Shown: positions 25,019 through 35,868 of the stretch, one piece after another | How positions within the stretch are numbered: the stretch's first letter is position 1 | Layout: each line of letters begins with the position of its first letter | Source of the DNA: Hydrangea macrophylla | Taxonomy: Eukaryota > Streptophyta > Magnoliopsida > Cornales > Hydrangeaceae | Length of the DNA stretch: 64,000 nucleotides | Direction of reading: 5' to 3' | NCBI GenBank assembly: GCA_033977485.1 | Contig: CM066994.1 | Coordinates: 43,177,155-43,241,154 of the forward strand | Position numbers and translations under genes: made by a program | Notes under the pieces: model-generated | Databases searched by the model: none | Seen by the model: only the letters and a program-made list of their open reading frames with translations | What the model was told of the DNA's origin: nothing

Positions 25019-25671
25019 CATAGTCTAATACATATGACCCATTGATTCACAGCCATCCCACGAAATACATATGAACCAAAAAACGCAATAGCCAACCAAT
25101 ACAATAGTTAAAATATATTATAAAAAAAAAACAATTACAAGTCCATACCCCCATAAAAACAAATGGTACAGCCCATGATAAATATGGCTACACATACAAC
25201 CTGGTATCATCCAGCCACAGTCGTTCCTAATCCCATAAGAATATTGAGAGAAAATGTAGCATCACCATTGAGAGAGAGAAAATAGAAATCATGAGATCAA
25301 ATACCTGAGAATATAGGGCTTGTTGCTATTTGAGAGTGACAAATGGCGTGAGAAGTCAGCAGAGGAGCAGTGGACGCGGCAGTAGAAGTTGTCAGGTAGA
25401 GGCTATGGGAGTCATCGAGATTGAGGGATAGAGGGAGAATGACGAGATTGAGAGAGGGAGTGGGTTTGAGGGAGGTGGGAGACGTGAAGGCTGAGACTGT
25501 CGAGATAGAGGGAATTTTTTGGGAGGAATTGGGTGAAGTTATTAATTGTTACTTATGAGTGTGAGGCACAAATAAACCGCCACCTCTTTTAATTTTTTTT
25601 TTGATACTAATACCACATCCTTTTAAAAGTGAGTCTTTTGGTAAAGTTAGGCCAATCTTTTACCCAAAATA
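25019..25671. other. Unassigned DNA, G-rich purine stretch
   Basis: The segment near 25340-25520 is rich in GAGG and GAGAG on plus. I found no homology or credible reading frame. Confidence 0.35.
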
Positions 25672-25893
25672 AATTATGTTTCTCAAATTTCTATTCCAAT
25701 GCTCTAAAAAAATTATAATAATAAATTTATTCATATCCCAAAAGTGCATTCCCATATAATGCGGCAGTGGAGCCAGGTCTAATATAGGGAGACCAATTGA
25801 ATTTAGATTCGAAGTTGTGTATCTGGTCCCACTGCCACATCATTTGAGAATCACTTTTGCAATAAAAATTTTGGAAGTATAGCATTACACATA
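25672..25893. mobile_element. Diverged copy of the 24363 fold-back MITE
   Basis: It shares CCCAAAAGTGCATTCCC, CCCACTGCCACAT and AAAATTTTGGAAGTATAGCATTA-type words with 24363-24541 in the same arrangement, but is longer and eroded at the left. Confidence 0.45.
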
Positions 25894-25944
25894 AATTGTT
25901 AGTATTTCACTTGTACGTTGTGGACATATTAAATTATTTGTTGT

Positions 25945-26689
25945 AGTGACTTTAGGGGACAAAAAGTAGTTTGTCGCCAAATGTACTACTTGGCGAACAA
26001 ATTATATTTCGTCGCCATAGACATCACTTTAGAACTCACTTTTGGTGATGAAATATTATTTTGTCGTTATAGATATCACATTAGAACTCACTTTAGGCGA
26101 CGAATTAATATTTCGTCGCCATAGGCATCACTTTAGGCGACAAAATAATATTTCGTCGCTATAGACATCACTTTAGAACTCACTTTAGGCGACGTATTAA
26201 TATTTCGTCATCATAGGCATCACTTTAGACTACGAAATGTTATTTCATTGCCATAGACATCATATTAGAACTCACTTTAGGTGACGAATTAATATTTCGT
26301 CGCCATAACCATCACTTTAGGCGACGAAATATTATTTCGTCACCATAGAAATCACTTTAGAACTCACTTTAGGCAACGAATTAATATTTCGTCGCCATAG
26401 GCATCACTTTAGGCGACGAATTTCGTCGCCATAGACATCACATTGAACTTACTTTAGGTGACGAATTAATATTTCGCCGCCATAGACATTACTTTAGGCG
26501 ACGAAATTATATTTCATCACCAAAATTGACACTTTAGGCGACGAAACAAAACTTCGTTGTTCAATTTATGTTTTTTTTTTCTGCCTCTTAGGCGACGAAA
26601 TTTAATTTTGTCACTAAAACTATACTTTTGGTGACGAAATTTAAATTTCATTGCCATGTTTCGTCGCTAAAGCCCATTTTTGTTGCAGT
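25945..26689. repeat. GACGAAAT-type repeat array (array 2), CACTA-like MITE remnant
   Basis: Tandem units of about 80 bp built from CATCACTTTAGGCGACGAA and AATATTTCGTCGCCATAG. The right end read in reverse complement is ACTGCAACAAAAATGGGCTT. It abuts the copia integrase zinc segment exactly at 26689/26690 and pairs with the terminus of array 1 at 17157. It therefore appears to be the other half of the MITE originally inserted in the integrase gene. Confidence 0.6.
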
Positions 26690-27890
26690 TTATAAGCTGG
26701 TTGTTTGGCAAGTTGACAAGGTAAACAATCAACATTTTCAACTTTAATTGAACCTAACTGACCACTTGACGCTAAGGATTTTAACCGACTTACAAAAACA
26801 TGACCTAAACGAGAATGGCAGAGGTGAAAAGGTGAGGTGGACGATACTGAAGCTGCAGTTTGAGTAGGTGAAATGAAGCGAGATTGAATATGGAGATTGT
26901 TAAGTTTAAATAATTGTCCAATTTTATGACCTGTCCCAAGAGTCTATCCAGTTTGTGGATCTTGTACTAGACATCCAAAATTAGAGAAAGAGATGGTAAG
27001 TCCGAGTTCACACAATTGACTAATAGATATAAGATTTAGAGTGAGTTTTGGAATGAGATAAGTGTCAGGGAGTGATGCGTGAGTGGTGGAGACTTGCCCT
27101 ATGTGACTGACGTTTATATAGGAACCATCAACTGTGTGCATGGATGGTGCATTGAGAGTAGAATGTTTGGTAGAGAATGTAGTGGGATTAGAGGTCATAT
27201 GGTTATAGCAACCAGAGTCACAGAACCAAGAAGATGTACCTGGAAAAACAGATAGAGCAGTAGGAGACGTGTTACCAGAATGATCAAGAACTCGTTTGAT
27301 GATGTCCGCAAGGAAGGAAACAAAGATGGATATAGGGGTAGACAACTTAGAAGATGATGACCCCTTGGTAGAAATAACAGTGGATGATGATGAACAACCT
27401 CGAGATCTATTATTCTGTAAATATCTGGTAGGATTCTCATTGCAATCTTTGAGATAATTCATTGGTCCACGCTTGTGACAGAAAGTGCACACTCTGATAG
27501 GACAATGCAACAGAATATGTCCTAGTTTGTGACAATATCTATAGGAGGGAGCCGATGGTGATCTGACGGAGGGAGCCTGGCCAAGGAGGTGGCAGTCGGG
27601 CAATGGAGGCAGTCAGTTGGTGGTGACCGGGAGGCAAAGGTGGTGACTGAACGGTGAAGGCGATGATAGCGGCAGAGCCCAAGTAGAGGCGACAAGGTGA
27701 TCGAAAGGAGGACGTCGGGTAGGGTAGATGTGGATAGTGGTAGCCAAGCAGCAGAGGTAGCCAGGTTGAGGCTGGATGATTACGAGCTTGAGGCAACTTC
27801 AAGAGGGATTTCTGATGTGGAAAATCTACTATTGTGGCAACCACAGAGCATACTTTCATTTTGAGAGGTCACCGGGAGGAAGAAGAAGCC
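26690..27890 (-). pseudogene. copia gag (internally deleted), protease and integrase zinc domain (broken)
   Basis: Read on minus from the primer site, a Gag N-terminus (MKVCSVVAT..DFPHQKSLLK) runs into a proline-rich stretch. The central Gag domain is missing, and the frame passes to knuckle-like CHKLGHILLHC and CTFCHKRGPMNYLKDC. The protease follows, with WFCDSGCYNHMT (the usual DSGA changed to DSGC), then LIPKLTLNLISISQLCELG. Last is the integrase zinc segment, in a shifted frame: HSRLGHVFVSRL, then CLPCQLAKQPAY ending at array 2. Several frameshifts exclude a product. Confidence 0.8.
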
Positions 27891-27900
27891 ACCATGAGCT

Positions 27901-27916
27901 TATAGCTTTGATACCA
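27901..27916 (-). other. Primer binding site of the copia element
   Basis: On minus, TGGTATCAAAGCTATA follows the 5' LTR. It matches the start of the initiator Met-tRNA complement, as in most plant copia elements. Confidence 0.8.
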
Positions 27917-27917
27917 G

Positions 27918-28159
27918 GTTAGAATATATAAGAGAGAGGGATGGAGATAGAGTGAGACAATACAATAAATTGTGTATTAAGTTGTGTGATGAAACCTTAC
28001 AATGAGTAGCCTTTATATAGGCCAAGAGAGAATCCTAAAAGGGAAAGAAAAGTACCTAAGCTAGTAGTACAATAGGTAGTACAATGTATTTGGACAGTAA
28101 GTATAGTAAGATACAATAGGTACAAGAATATAGACAAATATTCTAATATTGTTCTAACA
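27918..28159 (-). repeat. 5' LTR of the copia element
   Basis: On minus it starts TGTTAGAACAATATTAG and ends ATATATTCTAAC next to the primer site. It lies 112 bp upstream of the ATG of peroxidase copy A. It points away from that gene, so it could influence the residual promoter only in antisense. Confidence 0.86.
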
Positions 28160-28193
28160 TTTTCTATGAAAAATTCAAAGCCCTCTGCTTAAC

Positions 28194-28201
28194 TATAAAA
28201 A
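28194..28201 (+). promoter_or_regulatory. TATA box of peroxidase copy A
   Basis: TATAAAAA lies 78 bp before the ATG. The block AAAAAGCATTGTTGGTT that follows is conserved in front of copy B (AATAAAAAGCATTGTTGG), so this is the ancestral core promoter. Only about 34 bp of original sequence remain upstream before the copia LTR. Confidence 0.6.
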
Positions 28202-28495
28202 GCATTGTTGGTTGCTCGCATTCTTAACAAAATAGAACAAGAAGCTCATTAATTGGTTTAGCTTGTTGGCAATGGCTAATAAAAAAAAGCTTATCTCAAT
28301 TTTATTTCTTCAAATGATACTTGTTCTTTTTGCCTTAGACGTTGCTAATGCACAAGGTTTGAAAGTTGGGTACTACCGGAAGACATGTCCCACTGCTGAG
28401 ACCATTGCCAAAGAGACAACATATAATTACATTTCTCGAGCACCAACTCTTGCCGCTGGATTACAAAGAATGTATTTCCATGATTGTTTTGTTAG

Positions 28496-28496
<1 letters not shown>

Positions 28497-28542
<46 letters not shown>
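28497..28542. repeat. (CT)n microsatellite at the exon 1 donor of copy A
   Basis: About 22 CT repeats begin immediately at the splice donor (GTCTCTCT), where copy B has GTAAAGCTCTCT. The tract passes into (GT)n. Confidence 0.9.
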
Positions 28543-28546
<4 letters not shown>

Positions 28547-29754
28547 GTGTGTGTGTGCGCGTGTGTGCACGTGAATTAAGAGTTGTATGCTAAAATTATA
28601 CTTTTGATATATATAATTGAACTTTCTCTAAGGACAATACTTCAGTACTTTTCGTTCGATTCTTAGATACTATTGGTCTACTTAATTATGCGATACATAA
28701 TTGCCACATAGACAGACGTAGGCCAATCACAGTTCAAATAGTAGGAAAAGTACCTAATTCTTTTCGTCCGTCAGTGATTTATTGTGGATGTTTTATGCAA
28801 CATAGGCTTGTTTGGTTTGTCAGTTTTGTGGAGGAAAGAAAAAGAGAACACTGAAGAGATTAAAGACTTATTTTTTGTACTGTTAATAAGGAAAACAAGA
28901 ATGAAAATAAAGCAGTGTGACTTAGATTTTTATTTTGAATTTAACTTTCACACTTCTTTTTTCCTTTTCCTTTTCCTTTTCTTTTTCCTTCTCTAAATCT
29001 CAAACACAATCAAACTAATCCGACACCAACTATTACATGACAATTTGGATCTACGTATTTATATTTATATATAGTATATATACCTTGGTACAATTTTATT
29101 TTATTTTTTGTCCTTTTTTTGAGGAGAAGTACAAAAATATGGATATATAAATTTTATAGTTTTTGAAACCGAGTATTACATAAAATTCGCTCTACAAATA
29201 CATGTACAAATATATCTTTCCCTTGAAAATCCATGTTGTGATAATTTATCTATTGAGACTGTATGTAGAAGAGTAATAATGAAAAGTTTGAGATTTAAAA
29301 AATTGAGAGAATCTCAAGAGTAGATTCATAAAGTCCCTAAGAACTAAGAAGATATATATGTTTGTAAATGACATCTGAAAATGGTACAAATGACTCTTAA
29401 ATTGATAATATTCATGACAAAGGGAGTAAGTATAAAAAGTTTCTAACAAAATTAGATTTCTGCAAGGATGCGATGGTTCGGTATTACTGAACTCGAATGG
29501 AAACAACCGAGCTGAGAAAGGTGCCACACCTAACCTTAGCCTAAGAGGGTTCCAAGTTATTGACGCTGCAAAAACTGAACTTTAGAAGAAGTGTCCTGGT
29601 GTAGTTTATTGCGCATATATCCTTGCCTTAGTAGCTCGAGATGCAATTTCAATGGTAGCTATTTTTCATATATAACATTTAAAATATATATGTATATATA
29701 TTTCTTGGATATATATTACTTGATATATGTATGTATGTATATATATACATACAT

Positions 29755-29913
29755 ACAGCCAGGATCTAGGTCGCACTGGTCGAGCGCACTAGGCTTAAAA
29801 AGCCAGATAAGGTGGGTCACTTCATACACGCGCGGGTTGGCGGAGCAGATTCCTAGCTTTTTAAGCCTAGCTCGCCCAGTGCGCTTACCCAATGCGCTCT
29901 AAAGCCTGACTGT
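29755..29913. mobile_element. Fold-back MITE in intron 2 of copy A
   Basis: The left arm ACAGCCAGGATCTAGG..GAGCGCACTAGGCTT is repeated inverted in the right arm AAGCCTAGCTCGCCCAGTGC..AAAGCCTGACTGT. It is about 159 bp and flanked by TATA-rich sequence. The Tat element lies directly downstream. Confidence 0.62.
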
Positions 29914-29923
29914 ATATACATTT

Positions 29924-30509
29924 TGATATGTCCAAGATTATCCAGTCATGAAGTCAGTCTGCCACGTCACGGCGCCAATAGCTCAGCGATCCCGAGGTGT
30001 TTGTCAGGACCGCCCGGTTCGTGCCAACGGGCAGGGCACGAAAGGTTGCGGCATCCCGTGGACATGGCCTAACCAGCAGTTTCCTAAACTAGCTACAAGA
30101 CTGCAAGAGGGAATGTGGCAGTTTCCTAAACCGCTTAGGAAACTCTCCCCAAATCATGCAAATCAATTGTAATCAGATGAGGCTTCCTAATCTGACTAGC
30201 TTACCATGTATGGGTGGACTCTTGTACCTATAAAAGAGCCCACCTACCCTGTCTACAGGGATCCAAAGAACTCTCTAGCTAGCAAGCAGAAGAATACAGA
30301 ATTCACCATTGTACGCATATACCCGGCCGGTATTACTGGTAGTGCCGCCCCTCTTTGTTGGCTTACCAGGCCCGCCGATGATCTGCTAGTGAACGCGCAC
30401 AGACGTAACCGTGGATGTAGGTCACCTTGTTAACGCGGCCGAACCACATACAACTTGCTCATGTCTTTTTCTCTCTTTAAATCCTTCTTACCAATTTTAG
30501 GCATCATCA
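29924..30509 (+). repeat. 5' LTR of the Tat-type element
   Basis: TG...CA-bounded repeat. A TATA box (CTATAAAAGAGCC) lies near 30228-30240, with CTGTCTACAGGGATCC about 30 bases downstream as the likely transcription start area. The internal region begins GTTTGGCGGCGTCTGTGGG, which holds the primer site; I could not assign its tRNA with confidence. Confidence 0.92.
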
Positions 30510-30571
30510 GTTTGGCGGCGTCTGTGGGAAAACGACTGTTTCCTCTAAAAAACAAATACTGACTGATCAAC

Positions 30572-31960
30572 ATGCCACCTAGAAGGAGTAAGAAGGCCGT
30601 TACCCAACCGGGTCAGGAGGATTCATAGCCCGGGCGACCGGCTGCCTCCATGACCATAGAACATGTAACGGCAGCGCTGGCACAACTCTTGGAGGGCTAG
30701 CGGTGAATGCAGGAATAAATGGAGGCGCTTTTGTCCCGGCAGGAAAAGCGTCCTGCATCAGAGGATCAGCCTGAAAAAAGCGTCCCTGTTCAGAAGCCCG
30801 CTCGGACGCGAAGGCAAGCCCATTCCGCCCCGGTGTCTCCACCAGACTGGGAACACCTCGGTGTTGGGGAGCGCAGCCAGGCAACCAGGCGCTCGCGAAG
30901 GCGAGCTCGGCCCAATCCACTCCAGGTATAGGATGCCAGAACTATCATTGACCGGCGGCGCGCGGCCAGAGGGAGGGGCCAGGACGGAGGCCCCGGGAAT
31001 CAGCCAAAGACCCTCCGACCACGACCTCACCAACACGGAGACGGAATCACCCTACACCGTTCGGGTGACGCAGTTCCCTATCCCGCGGAAGTTCAAACCC
31101 CCTCGCCTCAGCTCCTACGACGGCACAGGGAGCCCGGTGGACCACGTCCGTACCTACAAGGCTCAAATGGCGCTGGTCACCACTGTGGACGAGCTACTAT
31201 GCCTGGCCTTTCCCAGTACCCTCAAAGGGCCAGCAGTACAGTGGTTCCACGCTCTAAAGCCCCGGACGGTCGATGACTTTAGAGCCCTCAGCAAGCTGTT
31301 CATCAACCAGTTTGTCAGGATGCTCGATCGGTCACAACCGAACACTCAGTTGCTGACCATCAAGAAGCGCAAGGGGGAGTTCCTAAGGGAGTATGTGGAC
31401 CGTTTAAACTAGCAACAGCTTCAGATCCGTAATCTCAATGAAACGGCTGCAATTATGGCCTTCTGTTCGGGAGTTCAACACACCAAAGTTGCCACATCAT
31501 TTCATCGCGACCGACCGACAACCCTGGTGGAGCTCTCGGAGAGGGTCGATAAGTACATAGATACCGAGGAGTTCCTAAAAGCGAAGCGCGCTGGCCAGGC
31601 GGGAGATGAATCCCCGAAGGCTAAGCGCAAGCGTAAAGGATTTGAAAAGGGCCCGGGAAAGAAGCCGAAGCCGGATCAGAAGGATGTCCGGAGTCAACCC
31701 CCGATTGCTTTCACACCCCTTTCCCGGCCCATACACGAAGTCATGGTCGCCGCCGAGGCGCAAAGGTTCCTTCAGCAGCCAGCAAAACTCAGAGCCCCGC
31801 CCGGTAAGAGGAATCGGGACAAGTTTTGCCGCTTCCACAGAGACCACGGCCATGAAATGGAGGATTGGTTCAGGTTGAAGATTGCCATAGAGAAGTTGAT
31901 CGAGTAGGGACACCTTGCGGAGTTCGTCACAGCAGACAGACGACCCCGGTAGGACGCCCG
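30572..31960 (+). pseudogene. gag of the Tat-type element (broken)
   Basis: The likely start MPPRRSKKAVTQPG (ATG 30572) hits a stop after 18 codons. The conserved Gag core is open at about 30951-31412: FPIPRKFKPPRLSSYDGTGS, then AFPSTLKGPAVQWFHAL and FVRMLDRSQPNTQLLTIKK. It is cut by a TAG at 31410-31412, then continues to 31907 with FHRDRPTTLVELSERVDKYI and a basic region rich in KRKRKG. The zinc-like end CRFHRDHGHEMEDW has lost its last Cys (W). Stops near 31412, 31907 and 31951 are of the CAG-to-TAG kind. Confidence 0.85.
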
Positions 31961-31997
31961 AGCTCCTGAGCAGCCGCAACCACTTGGCCAAATCCAC

Positions 31998-32645
31998 ATG
32001 ATCTCTGGAGGAATCTTGGGTGGTGGGGATACGCAATCGGCAAGGAAGAGGCATGCTCGGGCATCCCGAGCAGATATCTGGCATGTCCAATCCACCGACC
32101 CCCCGCTGACCGACATATTGACGTTTTCTTCCGACGACGTGAAAGATATCCACTGCCCCCACGATGGCCCGCTAGTTGTGACGCTTTCTATAGCCAACTA
32201 CATGGTCAAGATGGTGTTGGTGGACACGGGCAGCTCATCCGACATCATGTTCACGTCGGCATTTGATCAGTTCGGGATATCCAGGGATCGGCTCCGACCG
32301 GTTGCTACCCCCCTGGTAGGATTCAATGGCTCTAGCACACAACCGCTTGGAACCATCGAGCTCCCAGTTCTCATGGGGGCCTACCCTCAGCAAGCTTCCG
32401 TGCTAACAAATTTTATGATCGTGGAAGCCCCGTCAGCCTACAATGTCATTCTTAGGAGGCCGACCCTCAACAAGGCTAGGGCGGTCGTCTCCACTTACAG
32501 CTCAACGGTGAAGTTCCCAACTCCTCAGGGACCCGGAAGCTTGCGTGGAGATCAGACCACTGCCCGGAGTTGCTATGTCAGCTCGTTGCGTCGAGGGGCT
32601 ATCACCGAAACATTAAACGTCCAGGAGATGGACCCCCGGGACTAG
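31998..32645 (+). pseudogene. aspartic protease region of the Tat-type element
   Basis: An open stretch of about 215 codons with the active-site motif VLVDTGSSSDIMF (near 32217), the flap-region pattern and the C-terminal YNVILRRPTLNKARAV. In Tat elements this is PLVVTxxIxxxxVxRVLVDxGSSxDI-like and intact over this part. It would mature the polyprotein, but neighbouring frames are broken, so I treat it as non-functional in place. Confidence 0.8.
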
Positions 32646-32699
32646 AGTGACACGATAGGTCCGGTGGAAGAATTGGAAAGAGTGATGTTGAATCCTGAG

Positions 32700-35600
32700 C
32701 ACCCAGACTGCACGGTCAGCATCGGTACCCTATTGGAACCCAGCTCGAAGGAAAAACTTAGTTCCTGAGGCAAAATCAGGACGTTTTCGCTTGGAGTCAT
32801 GAGGATATGCCCGGGATTGACCCCCGGATAATGTCCCATCGACTTAGTGCCAGCCCAGACTCCCGGCCGGTAAAGAAGAAGAGACGGGGCATGGCCCCCG
32901 AGAGACAGAAAGCAGTGAGTGAGGAGGTCAAGAAGCTCCTCAAAGCCCGCTCTATACGAGAAGTCCACTGCCCTGACTGGCTAGCCAATGTGATACTTGT
33001 TAAGAAAAGTAGCAGGAAGTGGAGGATGTGCATGGACGTCACTGACTTGAATAAAGCCTGCCCCAAGGACTGCTATCCGCTGCCCAGGATAGACCTCCTT
33101 GTGGATTCCACGGCCGTCCATTCACTCCTCTCGTTTATGGAAGCCTACTCCGGGTACAACCAGATCAGTATGTACCCTGGGGACGAAGAGAAGACTGCAT
33201 TTATCACTGACCAGGGGACGTATTGTTAAAAGGTTATGCCATTCGGCCTCAAAAATGTCGGGGCCACCTACCAACGCCTGGTCAACTACATGTTCAAGGA
33301 CCTGATCGGGAAGTCTATCGAAGTGTACGTGGATGATCTGCTGGTCAAGAGCCGGAACAAGTCCGACCACCTTGAGCATCTGGCCGGGGCCTTCAGCATT
33401 TTGAAAAAATTCGGGATGAGGTTGAACCCGGCCAAATGCACCTTCGGCATCTCGTCCGGGAAATTCCTGGGCCATCTAGTCAGCAAACGGGGGATTGAGG
33501 CAAACTCCGAAAAGATCCAAGCCATCATCAAGATGCAGTTGCCCAAATCGACGAAGGAGGTTCAAAGCTTAGCCGGACGGGTGGCCGCATTGAACAGATT
33601 TGTCTCCCGAGCTACCGACCGGTGCCTGCCATTCTTTAAAATCCTCCGTAAGGCATTTTAGTGGTCTGAGGAGTGTGAGGAGGCATTCCAGGAACTCAAG
33701 AAGTACCTAGCGTCTCCCCCACTACTCTCAACACCCGTACCTGGGGAAGAATTGTTCTTATACTTGGCAGTGTCACCATCAACGGTAAGCTCGGCATTTA
33801 TTAGGGAAGAATATGGGATATAGTTCCCAGTGTACTATACCAGCTGGGCATTACAGGGCGCGGAGGGTAGATACTCCCGCATCGAAAAACTTGCATTCGC
33901 TCTCATCACCTCTGCCCGAAGACTCCGTCCGTACTTTCAGTTCTATGTCATTATGGTCCTCACTGACCAACCTCTCCACAAGATCTGGAGCAGGACTGAT
34001 ATGTCCGGGAGGCTCGTCAAGTGGGCCGTGGAGTTGGAAGAATTTGAAGTGATATACTGCCCCCAGACGGCAATCAAAGGGCAAGCAGTAGCAGACTTTC
34101 TGGTCGAATTCACGTATCTAGAAGACCCGGTTGAAGAGGTTGACCCACCGGTCCTACCGCTCGGGCTGCAGGCTAACATCCCTACCTGAGTACTGTACGT
34201 GGACGGTTTATCAAATCAACAAGACAGTGGGGCAGGAATCATCCTAACTACCCCCGACGGTATCCAGCTCGAGTACGCTCTAAGGTTTGGGTTCCGTGCT
34301 TCCAACAACGAGGCTGAATACGAAGCCCTATTGGTCGGGTTGCAATTGGCCACCTCTATGAGTGCACAACAGGTCCAGGGATACAGTGATTCCCAGCTCG
34401 TGGTCAATCAGGTCAACCAAGAGTACGAAGCGCGGGAAGACAACATGGTAGCCTACTTAGCCCTTGGTCGAGCGGTTTCCAAGAAGCTTTGGGGATTTTT
34501 AATCATGAAGATACCTAGAGAGGAAAACACCAGGGCTGACCGGTTGGCCCGCCTTGCCTCATCTTCGGAGTCAGACTTGCCCGGGATGAGGATAGAATAT
34601 CTACCCAAGCCAAGTGTGATGAACTCAGAAGGCATGGAAGTAGATCCGGTCACCCTGGGACCCAGCTGGATGGACCCGATCGTGAAAGAAGAGGCCCGCC
34701 GGGTCAAGTACCGGGCGGCCCAATACCATCTTGCTGACGGCATCCTCTACAAGAGGGGATTCTCTATCCCGTACCTCCGGTGTGTTCACCCCGCACAGGT
34801 CCAAGCAGTATTGTTTGAAATCCACGAAGGAGTGTGGGGGAACCACATCAGGGGCCGAGCACTCTCCAAGAAGGCCCTATTACAAGGTTACTACTGGCCA
34901 ACCATGGCCCGAGATTCTCAAGAGTACGTCAGGAGGTGCGATAAGTGTCAAAGATACTCCCCCATGATCAACCGTCCGGAAGAGCTCCAGACACCAATCC
35001 ACAGCCCCTGGCCGTTCGCCCAGTGGGGTATTGACATTGTCGGTCCCATGCCGATGGGAAAAGGACAGGTCAAGTTCGCCGTCATCGCTGTTGATTACTT
35101 CACCAAATGGGCAGAAGCCAAGCCCTTGGCAACAATAACCGAACAGAAAATAGAAAGTTTCGTGGAAAGGAATATCCTCAGTAGGTTCGCCATCCCCCGG
35201 GTCCTGGTCAGCGATAACGGCAGACAATTTGACACCCCTATCTTCAGGCAGTTCTGCTCGGGCTACGGGATACTCAATCACTATTCTTCCCCGAGCACCC
35301 TCAAGTCAATGGTCAAACCGAGGTGACAAACTGGACAATCTTGCAGTCAATCAAAACAAGGCTTGAAAGCGCCAAAGGGCTGTGGGCTGAAGAACTGCCA
35401 ACCCTCTTGTGGGCCTACTGCACCACACCCCGAGCGGCAACAGGTGAGACGCCATTCTCTTTAACCTACGGATTCAAGGCGGTGGTCCCCACAGAGCTCG
35501 GGTTGCCTACGTATCGGGTGGCGAATTTCAGTGCGCCAGACAACAAAGACGCACTCAGATCAGAACTGGATCTGGTGGAAGAAAAAAGAGACCAAGCCTA

Positions 35601-35868
35601 CCTAAAGGTGGCAGCCTACAAGCAATGGGTCTTGCGATATTACAACAGCAAGGTGAAACCGCGTAGTTTTCAAGTGGGAGACCTCGTCCTTAAGGTAGTG
35701 AACCAGTCCACCCGAATCCCGAGCCATGGAAAATTGGGGCCAAACTAGGAAGGCCCGTATAAAGTAACCCAGGTCAACCGACCGAGAAATTACTGGCTGC
35801 AGAACCTGGACGGGCACGATCTCTCTCATCCTTGGAATGTGCAACACCTCCGCAAGTACTATCAGTAA
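32700..35868 (+). pseudogene. RT, RNase H, archaeal-type RNase H and integrase of the Tat-type element (broken)
   Basis: RT (about 32807-33661) has DLNKACPKDCYPLPRID, AYSGYNQI, PFGLKNVGATYQR and a canonical YVDD (near 33327). RNase H 1 (about 33760-34130) ends in AVADFLVEF. The second RNase H (34196-34560) starts LYVDGLSNQQ, with SNNEAEYEALLVGL and YSDSQLVVNQV, the archaeal-like type. Integrase (34800-35868) has the zinc segment HEGVWGNHI..CDKCQRY and the core WGIDIVGPMP..DYFTKWAEA..VSDNGRQF. A frame shift near 35290-35325 hits the catalytic Glu region. The C-terminal part ends WNVQHLRKYYQ. Stops at 33229, 33661, 33822, 34189 and 35748 interrupt it. Confidence 0.88.

Larger units (their letters stand above)
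14406..28159 (-). mobile_element. Ty1/copia LTR retrotransposon, inflated by insertions and internally inverted
   Basis: LTRs of about 235-242 bp in the same (minus) orientation bound a 13.75-kb unit. Flanking pentamers are TTTTT (14401-14405) and TTTTC (28160-28164), a probable target duplication with one change. The copia order gag-PR-IN-RT-RH is still traceable. Gag/PR/integrase zinc (26690-27890) and RT/RNase H (14640-16092) read on minus, whereas the integrase core (17158-18263) reads on plus. Peptide pieces at the breaks join naturally across the gaps, so the integrase piece was part of this same element and was inverted. The extra 8-9 kb is satellite, MITEs and unrelated DNA. Confidence 0.8.

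Noticed and set aside
31575..32197. Minus-strand open frames opposite Tat gag and protease
   Set aside because: Shadows of the GC-rich sense frame; the sense strand carries the conserved Gag and protease motifs.
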